Source: Rallus limicola (Eukaryota; Chordata; Aves; Gruiformes; Rallidae). From it: DNA of 64,000 bases. The stretch is taken from the NCBI GenBank assembly GCA_022605955.1, contig JAKCOZ010000003.1, positions 63,761,439 to 63,825,438 of the forward strand, in the 5' to 3' direction. Within the stretch, counting starts at the first letter, position 1, and the number at the start of each line of letters is the position of its first letter. The notes under the pieces are model-generated. The model searched no databases and had not been told where the DNA came from. It was given only the letters and a program-made list of their open reading frames with translations. Positions 21,131 through 33,930 of this stretch are shown piece after piece. The position numbers were made by a program, and so were the translations under genes.

Positions 21131-23700
21131 TTTGCATTTTCATGACTGACTAGGAAGTGGTAAAGAAAAATACATTAGTTTTTCATTCCAAGGTCCAAGC
21201 AGAATTATCTTTGGAAATTAATTTTAAAAGGATTTTAACCAAATGTTCTGAAAAATAAACCACCACAAAGCCTTAACTTGTGCAGAAAATAGAATGCTGG
21301 AAACTAATGTGAACCTTTACTAATGGGATTTGCAAAATTGTTATTTGCATTCAATTTTCAGTGTCTATGTCACTTAAATTTTCAGAAAGCTTTTCAGAAG
21401 CCCCAAGAGATAGAACACAAAATATTCAAGCAAGTCAGAAAACTGTATATTAATACTTATATTTTCAATACAGCTCCTCTGAGGGTTTGCTTGAAGCTGC
21501 AGGAAGAAAAGACTCATAGGAAATAGTTACCCACAGTAATTAGTATCCCGTATCCAACTTTCAAAACGTATTCTGGACCCACCTATTGCTTCAAACAACA
21601 AAGGTTATATTGACGGGTTATTTGAACATCAAGATTCCTACTACAAGATATAAAAAAAAAAATGCCATCAGAATGATGTAACAAACACTCAGTTAAGTTT
21701 CTCATTCTTCTCTTTCTTGCTTTTTATATCAAATAGAACTATTCTCCATTACAGTTCTCTGTCTTCTACTTGATATTATAAACAAAACATACAGCATGGG
21801 TATATTAAATCTCTCTCCAGAGTTTCAAGAAAGCTATTCTCCCTTTTCTTTCAGCCAAGTTGAGCCTTTTCTTTTCCTTCCCCTCCTTCTGAAGAATCAA
21901 GGGGGAAGGGCAGGAGAAAGTTTCCTTGTGAAATCAAAAGCTACCCTTGAATCAAGCAGGTCTGATAGGCTGCTGAAAATGCAGCACAGAAACGTGTTTC
22001 TGTCAGTGAAAGACCTTGTTTGTAACCGTAAGGATTGCATGCAGCACATTGTTTGATCCTGGGAGGACTTTGATCTATGCTAGCACCTCAAATATAGCAA
22101 AGGATGTCACTAGGCTTTGAAAAAAAGAAGGGAGAGGAGAGAAGGAAGAGGAAGGAAAGTACAGGTGTGCAACACCAAGGAGATGACACTGAATTCTGGA
22201 TGCATTGCTTGAGTGAAACTGGGCTTCAGAGAGAAGAGAATAGGTGTCTCATGTCTGGAAGGAAGGAGTTTTCACCATCTACCCGAGAAAATATCATTCA
22301 GAAAAAGAGAAGATTCAGTGAAAGCATCTCAGAGCAGCTCTGGGCATGAAATTTGAAGCAAATAATTCCTTTACCTACATGACCTGAGTTCATGTGAGGC
22401 ATGAAATGAAATTCAGTGGTGTCACCTCCTTGTTTCCAGTTGTCTCACCAGAAGTGAATACGGCTTGGCTGAGGTTCAGTGCTGAAAGTGTTAACAGCTA
22501 GAAACAGATGGTGATATGCAAAAGGTAGGCAGATCAGGACTCCTGGGCCACCACACTTCTGTGGGCACTGAACCAGAACTGGTAGGGCAAGATGTATGAG
22601 ACAGAGCCAAGAGCCATCTCTAGATGTGAGCAAGTCAGAGATGGGTACAGGTCTGTCATAGCATGTAAACTTTTCTGGTGTGAGTGGAACATGTACATTA
22701 TGGCAGGGAATCTCAGTGCTACGAAACTACATTTGGGACCACCCATTCTGCATACAAGCGAGTGCCTAAGTATGTGCAGATGTGAGCAGCATGGGAGTCC
22801 TTGAGCAGATAACATTGAAAGAAAATTATCTAGGACCACCACTTTCATATACCAATGTGTCATTCCCTCATCTCTCCCTAGGACACTGTTCATTCAGAAA
22901 ATATGCAGCATGCAAGCTGCAAGCAATAGCAAGAAAAAACCCTAAAATTCCCCTTCACAAAACCCCTCCTTCCATCCTGCAACCCAGACCGAAGGAGATT
23001 ATGCATATGATCAAGCAAGACAATGTAAATGCTCCAGCTTTTCCTGTGTGATCATTGGTGCTACAGTAACTTCCAGGAGGCTTGCTCGCTGCTAACCAGC
23101 TTCTCTTTCTGTGTCCTTCAGTGAGATGTGGTGGAACATGATAGGCATCTTGTATTACGTCTTGGAAAGAAGCAGAGAAGAGAGAAGTGAGGAATACTTA
23201 ATACAATGCAGAGGTTCAGTGAAGTGACAATAGTCTCTATTATGCTTGACATGACCCTAATACAAGCGTGGGGCTGTTTGTAGGATGCTTTTTTTTATTG
23301 AAAAGTATATCTGACCCAAATTTTATTACAGATGTCAAATACAGTATGGACGAGTACAGTATGAGTCTAAGAGAAATTCTTCTTTCTTAAAAAAAATAAA
23401 AATCATAAAAGCAATAGTAAGAATGTCACTCTTCCCTTATTTACTTTCAGGTCAATCATGGGAAAGAGGAAAGAGACAACCCTTTTCTGAAAGGCAAGAA
23501 TCATCCTGAGCCATGACCTGATATTGGAAGAAAGCTTTTCCCTCACAACAGTTATCATCCTTTGTCAGCATCACATGAATGTCTAGGACATTGTAGTCAG
23601 AACCAGGAGCTGTCATTGCTAACCACTGTACACAAACACAGATTGCATATGAGAGGAAAAATCCTACTCCAGAGAACTCTGAGTGTTTGTAAATCAAAGA
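21131..23700. other. Unannotated DNA
   Basis: No gene or clear transposon. Frames at 21796-22056, 22104-22349 and 22534-22893 have skewed composition and no family motif. A purine-rich stretch lies at about 22120-22165. Confidence 0.6.
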
Positions 23701-23709
23701 TGTAACAGT

Positions 23710-23848
23710 GAGGGAAGGTTAATTAGCTCCATTTTGCAGGTAGAATATCAAGGCAAAATTGGGTTTATTGACTTCTATCACATAGGTAAGTATGAATCTA
23801 GATTTCTTAAATCCTCATTCTGTGGTCCTCAAGTCCTCAAGACCACAG
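23710..23848 (-). repeat. MIR-like SINE fragment
   Basis: On the plus strand it reads TTAGCTCCATTTTGCAGGTA, then AATATCAAGGCAAAATTGGG, then CATAGGTAAGTATGAATC and AAATCCTCATTCTGTGGTCC. This follows the reverse-complement MIR core in order: TATCCCCATTTTACAGATGA, GAAACTGAGGCACAGAGAGG, CACACAGCTAGTAAGTGG, GGATTCGAACCC. Divergence is high, as expected for an element older than birds. Confidence 0.6.
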
Positions 23849-23849
23849 T

Positions 23850-26055
23850 TTATCACAGGTATTTTTCCTCTATGCTTTCTCACAGACTTACTTTCCCACC
23901 TAATGGAAGGAGGAGACCAATTTTGAGATAGGCAACTGAAGAGCTGTCAACATCTTAATGAAATCTGAGGTCAGCTAGAGTAAACTACTAATCTGTATGG
24001 CTTAGTCCTGTTGTATTACAGCATGTCAAGACCCTATATTTCTTTCCTAAAATCAAACACGTCTGGTATTGCGCCTCAATGATCCATGCAAAAATCTTTA
24101 TCCATTTAAAAAATACATAGTATTGAAGGTAAATTAATTAGTAATCTCCAAAAATTACATGGGACGAGAAAGTAAAAAAGTGCATGTGTGAAATTTGTCT
24201 TCAGACAGCCAGAATCAGGTGAAGCAATTGGTGTGGCCAGAGGAGATCCAGTGTCTGTGTGCTTACTTTGAGTTAGGTAAGAAAGGGATGTGTATCAGGA
24301 AAGCTACATATGTCAAACAAAGATCATGCCTGTCTGTTTGGGTTTATTTCTGCTTTTCTGGACCTTCGTCTTGAACAAGAATTTTCTAACAGATACAAAA
24401 ACTCAGTCTCAAATAAGATCATGACCAAACACACCATGATCGTTCAAATGGAAAGATAGTGAATTGATATTTTCTAGTGAAAATACTTTAATTGAAAAGA
24501 AGAAAAAAAATATCAAATAAAAGTCCATAGCAAGAACCTTATGCATTATCAAGCACATTGTCTAGACTAGGACAAAAAAATCCCAAAACAAATCCAATAA
24601 CAACCAAACCAAATAATCCAATGAAAAATCCAACCAACAGACCTCTGTCAAGACAACAATGCTTATTTCCTCCCAATGTACAGAACCACTATCTTACTGC
24701 AGCACTGGGAAACATAAGCATTGCATATTAGTGTTATCATTGCAAGTGTAAGGGAAACAGACCCACTTCAAGAAGAAGTCATGGTTAGGAGTTTTATTTG
24801 ATTAAGTCCAGGGAGAAATGGTATGAACTGTTAATTCTGAAAATGTGTCTTTCCTCGTGGGTTGAAAAGTAATTTTAGTATGGACAAACTGACATATATG
24901 GTAACTCACACTCCAGGTTGAAAAGAGTGAATCCAGGTTTTAGCAACTGCAAGAACTGGTGATTTTAAGTTTGTGTGATAGATGCTATGGACTTACAGGT
25001 TTAGGATTTCTGTATATCACTGACCTGGCACCTGCTTCAGAAGCTAAACCCACTTACAGGAAAGCAGTTTCCTTTGAGCGGAAAAAGAAGAAAATTGGAG
25101 TGCAGTTTCTATAAAGCTGATAGTAGGCACAAAGAAAAGGAATGTGTGTGCAAGCAGATGAAAGTAGTTGTACATTGATGTGACCTGCAACTGGATGTTG
25201 TGCAGTCACTACATGCTGAATGGACTTTGTTGCTAACTGCTGCTTTAACCATAATTTTATTGAAGCAAATGCTCCATGACTAAAATCTTTCTGAGAGGAA
25301 AAGATTCTAACTGCCTTCCCTAAGTACTTGAGTTTTGATGAAAGTTTTCTGGGGAGTCATTTTGCACATGTATGTGTGTGCACAGGCTACCAGAAAGAGA
25401 AAACAGAGATATTTCTAGGGTAAATATTTTTAAATGTTATCATTCTCTGAAAGAAATGATTCCATTTTATTGCTTTATTAGGTTTTTTTGAACACTGTTG
25501 AGTATGCTTGGTACAGATCTGATTTTTTTTCTGGTTGATTTAAGCACTTGAAAAATGAAGTAAGGAAGAAAAGGGTCATCACTTTGATTAAAAGGGCATT
25601 AGGCTAGATTACAAAAAGCCACAGGGTAACATATCATCTTAGTCTAAGTTCAAGGTTAGAGCTGGTATTAAAAGGCAAAGCAAGTGAAATCAAGAGGGTT
25701 GCTGTTAAACTTGGCTCTTATAATAGAGTCAGCGTCTGTTAAGAACTCTCTTGGCCTCTGGACAAGATACTGGAATTCAATAACAGCTAGCAGAGACTTT
25801 CTAGGACTCTCAAGGATGTTTTCCAAGATATAAATGGAGAGACCTCCAGTGGCTCTGATCTGTATCATCCACCACAGATAGGTGCAAGACTTCAAGCAAC
25901 ATCTGAGGAGCAGTCCTGGCTGACTGGATGGGCTATGAATAACCATAATAACAACAATTATAAAGAGCATTTGCACATCAGTGCGAAAGAATGTGGAGCA
26001 AAGAGGATAAATGTGACTCTTAATCTTCAGCTATCTGCATGGGAAAGTATGATTA
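23850..26055. other. Unannotated DNA with A-rich patch
   Basis: No gene recognised. An A-rich patch with CC and AACC words lies at about 24570-24640. The rest is ordinary AT-rich sequence. Confidence 0.6.
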
Positions 26056-26059
26056 ATAA

Positions 26060-26172
26060 CTACAGAGGCTTAACATAACCTCCTCAGATAACGAGTGAGG
26101 TGGCCTTCTCCGAGCCCTGATTATCCTCTTCTAATGGGCTTCATTTATTGTGTAAACTAATAACTAAGGCCT
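26060..26172. promoter_or_regulatory. Candidate conserved non-coding element
   Basis: Contains CAGATAACGAGTGAGG, CTCCGAGCCCTGATTATCC and CATTTATTGTGTAAACTAAT. The last has a Forkhead-type TGTAAAC beside a SOX-type ATTGT. Two CpGs are retained. The inference rests on motif texture only. Confidence 0.25.
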
Positions 26173-26640
26173 AAGCACTGCACACTCCAGGGTCTGCAGG
26201 AAAAACACTGGGCCCAAATGTGATTAAGTTGGTGAAGATTTCCCAGCAACACAGTGTGTTGCTTGAGCAGGGGGGGACCAGGAGGATGGAAGGAGAAGCA
26301 ATGTATCCTGCAAAGAAATGAAGCAGAAAGTAGCACTGATCTGGTTTTAGTGTCAATCTGCTGGTATAAATCCCCTGCCTTTCAACTGGGATTGCTGTGA
26401 GTTTTCAGCTGGAATTGGTGGAAAGCCAGAGTACAGCCCCAAGGTGCTAATACCAAGAAAGAGAGGCATTGGTAATGAGGGGATCTGATTGCAATGCTAT
26501 CCAGAAAGTCAGCAGCAATGCCAGATCTGGAGAGTAACTCGAGTTGTCAATCAGAGTTTCAGTGTTGGAGAGCAAAGAGGCGCTCAAAGAAAGCTGGATT
26601 CCCCAAAGTGAACGAGTTCAACAACACAACCCTGGCCCAG

Positions 26641-26670
<30 letters not shown>
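26641..26670 (+). repeat. Pure A30 homopolymer
   Basis: Thirty uninterrupted A residues between GGCCCAG and TTCTTCCAGC. I found no flanking target-site duplication and no recognisable SINE, LINE or gene body ahead of it, so it is best called a mononucleotide microsatellite. It is the longest homopolymer in the window. Confidence 0.95.
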
Positions 26671-26672
<2 letters not shown>

Positions 26673-29610
26673 CTTCCAGCTCCCCTGGTTGTGTCTCTAA
26701 AGTGCAAGCACAGCTGAAGGGAGGCAGCTGTACAGGACATCTGAAGAAAGAGGATAAGATTCTCATTTGAGCTGCACTGATGTAAAGAAGCTTAAACACT
26801 GCAAGAGTCCATGGAATTACTCTGAATTTACATCCAGCAGAGAAGAGTACAGAATGAGACCCCCCCCTCACCAGGAAGCATATTTCTTAGCTGCACAATG
26901 AACATCACATTAGATTATCCAAACTGAAATAATTGTAAATACCCAATTTATCTGGACCCATTTGTGCTGTCTACTTAATTGTTGTACTTCACTCAACAAG
27001 GACAATGAAATTAGTTTGGACAGGCTCACTTTAGAGGCATTACCACTGTGCTATGGCAGCTTGGGTTCAGAGTGCTGATGGAAAAGGTTTAGGACTTAAT
27101 AGAATAAAAATAAAAGAGAAACACAGAGCAATATAGATAAATTTGGGACCTCCACTGGGCCATGTTTTGAAGGGTGTCACATCTGTACCTTACTCTTTGT
27201 AATGCATCCACATTTCTAGAGCCTGTATCATAGTTTCCCAAAACCCTACTGAGAACAAAAATATCCATATTTTCTCAGGATCCCCTCAGCAGCAGTCTGC
27301 TTGTTGGCTGCTAGAAACCTGTTGTGCCCAGCTTCTCCAGAAGTGTTTTAGCCTATCCCCTCCCAGGTGTAAATGTATGTAATACCAAGCAATGTGAAGG
27401 TGCAGTGGCAGAAAAAAATAACAAGCTGGTAGCAGCAGGCAGCTCCCACCAAAACAGCTAGCCTGCAAGGCTTGCTCTCACATACACACACCACCTCCCT
27501 TCCCCTGCTCTAGGTAAGCATGGACGCAGAAATCAATCCCTAGTCACTCCCTAGTAGCTCTGAGGAAAAACAGGTAAGAGAACACCGCATGAACAACCTA
27601 CTCTGGCTGCCTTGTTTCTCCTGGGCAGCATGACTATACACTGAAAACTCACAACACTAAGCCTTATAATTTCAGGAAACATCAGATATACTCTGCTCTC
27701 TACATACGTGTAGCATCACAAAACATTGAAAGGATCAGCAACAGAAGTCTCTCCCTTTCTCTGGAAAAATAAAAAATCATGTTTTCCCAGGGAGAAGTAG
27801 TTGGGAAGCACAGTGCTCCTCCTCAGCAGCTGCAATCTCAACTCATTTCACCAGGCAGGCAGTATGTGAACACAGGGTAATGTTTCCAGCAAATCTACAA
27901 AGGAGATAAGAGGTGGCAAGGACAGACGTGCAGAGTGAGATGGGATGGAAGACAAAAGGAGAAAATGTTGTTCTGCCAGACATGAAGCACTAGTGTGACT
28001 TTATTGAGAAAGGACACTGCAAAGTAATGCAAAAGACAGAAGCAACATCTCAGATGTTTACCAGGGAAGATCTTGAGAGTAAGTCTGCCATAAATAAACA
28101 GACTCACAAAATCTGATTCCAGTTTTACTACCCTGGAAACAAAGTGTACTCCATTGGTAAAAGCTATAAATGAAATCAGAAACTCATGCCAGCATGTCTT
28201 ATAAGTTACATATTTACCATGCAAAGTCACTGTAGTAGTGTAGAAATGACTGAGCCATTCACAGAAGAAGAGAAAAATGAATTCACTACATCTGTTTGAA
28301 GGAGCAACCTGAGCTTGGAATGGATTAGTTATAGCTGGACAAGACTTGCTCTGCCAACAAAGCCAGTGATCAAAACAGTCATTTTTTGCAACATGCCAAA
28401 GGAAATATGCACTAGAAAGTAGCAGAGGCTTTGAGGATTGTAGTTTACCATACCTAAGGGGAAAGGAAGAGAACCACTTCATTCTAGCACCACAGGATTC
28501 ATTTGATGCTGAAAATGTATGCACATCAAGGTCAAAACATGGTACAGAACTCAAAGAAATTTGAAGATACATTTTTTTAAAAGGAATTGTATTTTTAAAA
28601 GATGAGGTTTTTAAAAGGGGTGACATGGTGGGAAGGGGAGGGGAAAAAAGTATGGGAAACAAGATATAAGAAGTTCCCATTAAAGAGAAAAATGGCAAAT
28701 GTACATTTTTTCTTTGAAAAATAGGTTAGGCTTAATTTTTGTCCTTGTACTTACAGAAACTAATCAGAGAGATTTGACATTGCTGGGAACCTGCCAAGTG
28801 CAGCAACTCGTACATGTAGTGCCACTGTAAGTCTCTCACTGCAGCTACTCAACAGAGCAAAGTCACTTTAGATATCTACTTGCCTGAACTGATAGTGCAA
28901 TCTCATGGTCAGTCATTCCCCACCACTTTCTCCCTGCCAAAGTAAAAGCGCAGCAGAAGTGAAGCACAGAAGCTAAATGGGTTACATCATGTCAAGTCTT
29001 ATCAAAAGTTATGCATAAGCAGAGAGATGGGACAGGTTTTGTGACTCCCAAAAGCATTCCAGCTCAGATAGTTCTTTAAAAGGTGTTTTTAACTTTAAGC
29101 ACAGTTTAAAACTTAATGCATGAATCATGCTCTTAGACTATTTAATACAGAATACACAGCTTTTTAAAAGATCAGCCAATGGCAGGATTTCACATAGTCA
29201 GTCTTGCAGTCTGTCTACCTGCAACTGAAAATCTTCTTTCAACATGTGTAAAAGCTCCTAACCTACAATGACCAAGAAATAATATTTCAGGTAAGATTCA
29301 AGTCCTTACTGTACAATCACTGTAGCTGCTCTACAGCATTCAGGACTGTGGTTTCATTTTCATTTGTATTAAACATCCTATTTAAATTAAACTGGACCAG
29401 ACACATCTCTGTGGGTTTCAATTACAGTAAATTTGATGTCAGAAAGACATCCTTGATACATGACTCTTGTGTATGGTCTTCAATATTTGTAATTCAAAAA
29501 ATATAATTACTTTTGTCTCACTCAGTATCTAAAGGATCTAAAGACGTATACACTGCATGAAGAAATTTAGGGCAGGGTGCTTACATCAACTGAAGCTATG
29601 AGTAGTTGAA
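26671..29610. other. Unannotated DNA including a long minus-strand frame
   Basis: No gene recognised. An open frame of 267 codons lies on the minus strand at 27895-28698. Its product is extremely rich in Phe, Leu, Ser, Cys and His, and lacks the codon bias and domain texture of a real protein. I read it as a chance frame opposite purine-rich DNA. Confidence 0.55.
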
Positions 29611-29615
29611 CATAC

Positions 29616-29668
29616 AACACAGAATTGCAGGGGTTGGAAGGGATCTTAAGAATTGAGTCCAACTCCCA
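29616..29668 (-). mobile_element. CR1 terminal remnant
   Basis: About 53 bases in reverse-complement orientation: ACACAGAATTGCAGGGGTTG, then GGAAGGGATCTTAAGAATTG, then AGTCCAACTCCC. This is the last few dozen bases of a CR1 (octamer tail plus the GGTTGGA...CCTTCCAACC block). It is a severely 5'-truncated insertion or an eroded remnant. It is followed by a TAGTATAG-rich patch at about 29672-29695. Confidence 0.85.
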
Positions 29669-29669
29669 A

Positions 29670-32600
29670 AAGTAGTATAGCATATAGTATAGTAGGCAGC
29701 ATAGCTACCAATGATAAACCTGTAGTATAGGTGGGAATATTGTCACAAGTGAAAGTCCAAATCAGAATAATAATGCAGCATCTTTATTTATTGAAAGCTT
29801 ACATTGGCCTTGTGCTACGGATAACAATCAGAATATGCTTCTCCTTTACTGTATAGTGCAAATCCAGGCAGTGTGTGTTTGTGGAAGGGTTGACCTGTGA
29901 ACAATGACCCCTGAACTAATTAATGTCACACAGTATCTTCCACGTGATAGAACAAATGAAAAGTGAGTTGATTGTTAAAGGGTGCCTGCTCTTTTCTTCT
30001 GTCTCTCTATTGCTGAAAACACAGGATGAGAATTGGATGTTTACTGCTTGCAAGTTATTTCTGGGCGTATCCTATCATCCCTTGAATCACTAGGGTGATA
30101 CAACTGGAAACCCCAGTGTTTAGGGTTCATTAGGTCTAATGGCTAACACTGTTAAAACACAAAGATACCAATCATGTTTAATTCCTATGGCTTGGAGCTG
30201 GTACCTCTCTCTAGTAAAGAGCCCGTGGGAGCTACTGAACGACCCAGCAGGTGTCAGGGATGCTCAGCATTTTGTGAGATCAGATTTCAGATGCAAAGAT
30301 TCTTGGTAGAAATATGTTTCCTCATTTAGAGCTATGGTACTGTTCAGGATGACATCATTTCAGCAGTGACAAATATAGCTGAGTCTGCTCTTTCCTACAC
30401 CATATAAATCCCTTGACCTCAATCAGATCACTGCTGATTTACACTTGTGTAAATGAAGTCAGAATCAAACCCATGGCATTCACAAATGTAGGCCAGAGTA
30501 AGCATTACTCACAGACAAGAGACAACCCTTCAGAGGAAGGAAAAAAAGATCATTTTCATGCAAATAACCTTAATAATAAGGAACAAGAGATAGAAATAAG
30601 AGTATGAATGAAATGCAATCAAGAACTGTTCCAAGATCAGATTTGCTTCTAGCTTTATGATGCTGCATCAGCTGCTCTTGAAGTAGCTTAAGCCAAAATT
30701 TGACCTACCTGAAACTTGTTATATATAATTTTTCATCAGGGATCTGTGAGCTAACTCAATCCCTAGGCTTGGCTTTGAAGGTAGCTGAAGGTGCTGAGCT
30801 ACTTGCAGGATCTGAGACGTTTCATTGCTGTGTTATATGAAAATGGAAATTTTTTTTTTTTTTTTCCTGAGATCCAGGTTTGCCCTCAAATCGTTGCACA
30901 TTATCTATTTATTTATGCATAAACAGTGGCATTATGGTTTGGAGAATAGGGGCCCTTTGATGGGAGGTAAGCTTGACTAGCCTATGGGAGTTTACTGCTA
31001 TGCATATAAATGAGGCCATACATACAAATATGCAGAACAGACAAGTGAAAATATACAGCATCTCTTTAAAATGAAATACTTTGATTGCTCCAATCACAAG
31101 AAGTTGTAAAACTACCCTGAAGAATTAACAGCCTCAGTACATGCTAACTACATCCATCATAAATTCGTCTTTAGTTTCTGTTATCATATCACTGTCTCTA
31201 GGGACCCCCAGTCCTGTCATCATTTGCCCTTTATAATTTATTCAGCTTGTACTTGCCTGAATCCTTTCTACTTATCATTCATCTTTACAGTTGTACATAA
31301 AATTAGATTGATCCTCCTATGGCAGACACGTCAGAGAGGAAAGTTGTCATTGAATAACACATAAAGCAAATGAAGGTCCAGCAAAAGCTTTAGTTGAGTA
31401 ACTTGGAAATTGTCCTTTGATAGTCCAAAGGTGTCAAATTAGAAAGACAAGACAATGCTACCATTATAATTTATTTTTTGTGCAGCAATTTTCCTCTGCC
31501 AGCAAATCTCAAACACAACTAAGAAGCTTTGCTCCCATTTTGCATATCAAGCTAAGCTTGGTTAGCCACTACAAATGTACTGAATACACCCGGTCTCAGC
31601 TAAAATAACAGGATGAATCCAACACACTGCTTCTGTCAGAATGTTTGCACTGCATCCTTTTCCTCCAAAGCTCTTTGGACTGAGTGGCAGAGAGAGAGTT
31701 TACTTTGTATTCTAGAGGCTGCTGTATAGGGATACAGAAGCCAATCTTTAACTAGTGAAATGGAACTTTAATGTTTACCAAGCAGATAGGACCCAGGTGT
31801 TTCATCTCATCTGGTGAACAGAACAGCACTGTCAAACTACAGGGGTTTTTAGCAAATGGAAAGTGCATATGGTTTCCTCTCCCTCTCTTGTCCCCTCCTT
31901 TCTGCAAAGCAAGATCCAAAAGTCCTTTTACTGGCTGGTCAGTCAGAAGGAGATAAAAAGGGGTAAAAAAAACCCAAAACAAAACCAATTTTTTAAACCA
32001 TGACATTGACACCCAAAGATTTTAAAGCACTGGAGAATTTCTACAGGACTGTTTTTTTGCAAGTCTGTTACCTCAAATCTGTTTTTATTCCTTTTCATCT
32101 TCATTTTTAACTTCAGAAAACAGACATGTTTCTCCCAAGGGAACAATTAAATGTGTTTTCTTTCAAAATCTAAAGGGCATGGTGAGCAGGCTGTGTGTTC
32201 AGCAGGCTACTTTAATCAATGGAACCCATCCAGCCTGCCACTGCTGACCAAATTGCAATTTACATTGGTAGAGAAAACTTTTGAAATGGGAAGGTGTGGG
32301 AATATAATACTGTTTTTGGCATAACACTGAGCAGGTTGATATGCAATTTAATAGTTTTCTAATAAAGTTTTGGAAAAAGCTTTGAAACACTAAGAAAGGA
32401 CATAAGAATCTAAAATTACTGTGAGGTCTGCTCGAACAGTGAAATCCACGTTATATGTGCAGGACTTCTGAAGTCCATATGACACTTATGTTTCATTTAA
32501 GCCTTACTACAGAGATTCAAGAGGAACTAGATTTTCCAAGACACCCTCTCTTCCCTCCCCCTGCCTACGTCCCACTTAGGTGTCTTTCCTAACACATACA

Positions 32601-33590
32601 TAAGAATTTGGGCTGGCTAAAACAAAAAACATTCAATGTTTTACCATTTTTTAAGCAAGCACAAATTCAATTTCATTAGAGATTCTTGGGTTTTGTTTGT
32701 TAAAAACTGTGTTTAATATGAGTTTTACAAGCTCACCTGTGTTCTAATGTTAAATGTGCATATTTTTGCATATGATGAATAAAGCAAGATGTGTTTTTTC
32801 TAGATGGTGAAAAAGACAAAGGATATCACAACAGTTAGGAAGAAAACTAATTATATTATGGATTGAGAAATTTAGCATACCAGTAGTACCACTCTCCCTT
32901 TCAAGAGGAATAGATACAATAAGAAAACCCAGTCTATTTCTCAGCCTGAATAAGCCCTGCAGATTGCTGAGGTTAACAATTTCTTAGCTACTTAATTTCA
33001 TAGTTATTCTTTGCAAGTCTTACAGGGAGGTTTTAACATTATGCAAAGCGGCAGTACCTCCAACCAAGTATACATGGACTATTCACTTCCATTGCCTGAG
33101 AGAGCCACAAAGAACTAGAGGAAAAAAATGCTACTGTGCTTATCATACATGAGCTCAGTTTATTTGTGCTATAAATAAAAGTAGATCTTGATAGCGTAAT
33201 TACATTTCTCAGCATTATCCTCTACCATTCACTTCAGAAAGGAAAAAGAAAGGGGAGAAAAAGTTGGCTTCACTATAATTTGTAATCAAAATGACAACAC
33301 TTAAAACAAAATTATATTTCCCTGATTTCATTTCCTGTGGAGCTTTGTGGGGCAAATAGATAATATTATACCAAATCTGCAGGCAGATAATTCTCACATC
33401 CCCTGCACTGTCATTGTCTAGATCACTTTCCTCAAGACCATGGGCTGTGTTTTTGATATTTCATTATCATTGAGAGATACATCAGCATCAGAAATCCCAA
33501 GGGTGAATCAACTTTTACTTTCTCTCTCCCTCTGTCTTGCTCCCCAACATTATGCTGCTTTGCCTAATTTGCTTTTTTTTAATGCTGGAG
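29670..33590. other. Unannotated AT-rich DNA
   Basis: No gene recognised. It contains a T16 run at 30850-30865 and an A-rich AAAACCC patch near 31965-31997. Listed separately is an old repeat fragment near 30405-30480. Confidence 0.6.
30405..30480. repeat. Ancient sauropsid interspersed repeat fragment
   Basis: The run of words CCCTTGACCTCAATCAGATC, ACTGCTGATTTACACTTGTG and AAATGAAGTCAGAATCAAAC resembles a motif I remember from old sauropsid retroposons (TTGACTTCAATGG...CTGATTTACACCAG...). The family is not resolved. Confidence 0.35.
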
Positions 33591-33592
33591 GG

Positions 33593-33612
33593 GGGAGGAA
33601 AAAAAAAAAAAA
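33593..33612 (+). repeat. GGAGG followed by A14
   Basis: An A14 run at 33599-33612 follows a G-rich segment (GGAGGGGGGAGG). It is simple sequence immediately upstream of the candidate conserved element at 33640-33930. Confidence 0.9.
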
Positions 33613-33639
33613 GTGGTTTCCCACTCTGAAGGATTAGCA

Positions 33640-33930
33640 CAGATTATGGTGAACGGTGTTAATTATAGGTGGGGAAAGAGAATAGCGCATCTCTCCAATC
33701 TGTTCTTGATTTCCCCCGTGTCTGTCTGGCTGGTAATAAGCCTCCTTTAATCTGGCAGTCCCCTTGGTAAAATCAGCACCACGGACAGCAATATTGATTG
33801 CTTCTGAGAAACCATCACAGCTGCTCAACCAAATTACCTTTGATATGTGACCTTTAATGTAATTACTGCAACATCAAAGCATTTCTATAAATTATTAAAG
33901 AACTAATATACTTCATCATCCAGCTACTCT
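33640..33930. promoter_or_regulatory. Strong candidate conserved non-coding element
   Basis: About 290 bases with enhancer-like texture: GTTAATTATAGGTGG, GTAATAAGCCTCCTTTAATC, AGCAATATTGATTGCTTC (near-palindromic, HNF6/homeodomain-like), AAATTACCTTTGATATG (TCF/LEF-type CTTTGAT), ACCTTTAATGTAATTACTG and AATTATTAAAG. CpGs are kept in GAACGGTG, TAGCGCAT, CCCCCGTG and CACGGACA. There is no repeat signature and no coding texture. Among candidates in this window it is the one I would most expect to align across birds and perhaps to mammals. Conservation itself was not tested. Confidence 0.4.

Noticed and set aside
27895..28698. 267-codon frame on the minus strand, the longest in the window
   Set aside because: Composition is dominated by Phe, Leu, Ser, Cys and His with no domain, signal or codon bias. 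It lies opposite purine-rich DNA where stop codons on this strand are depleted. No splice or promoter context was seen.
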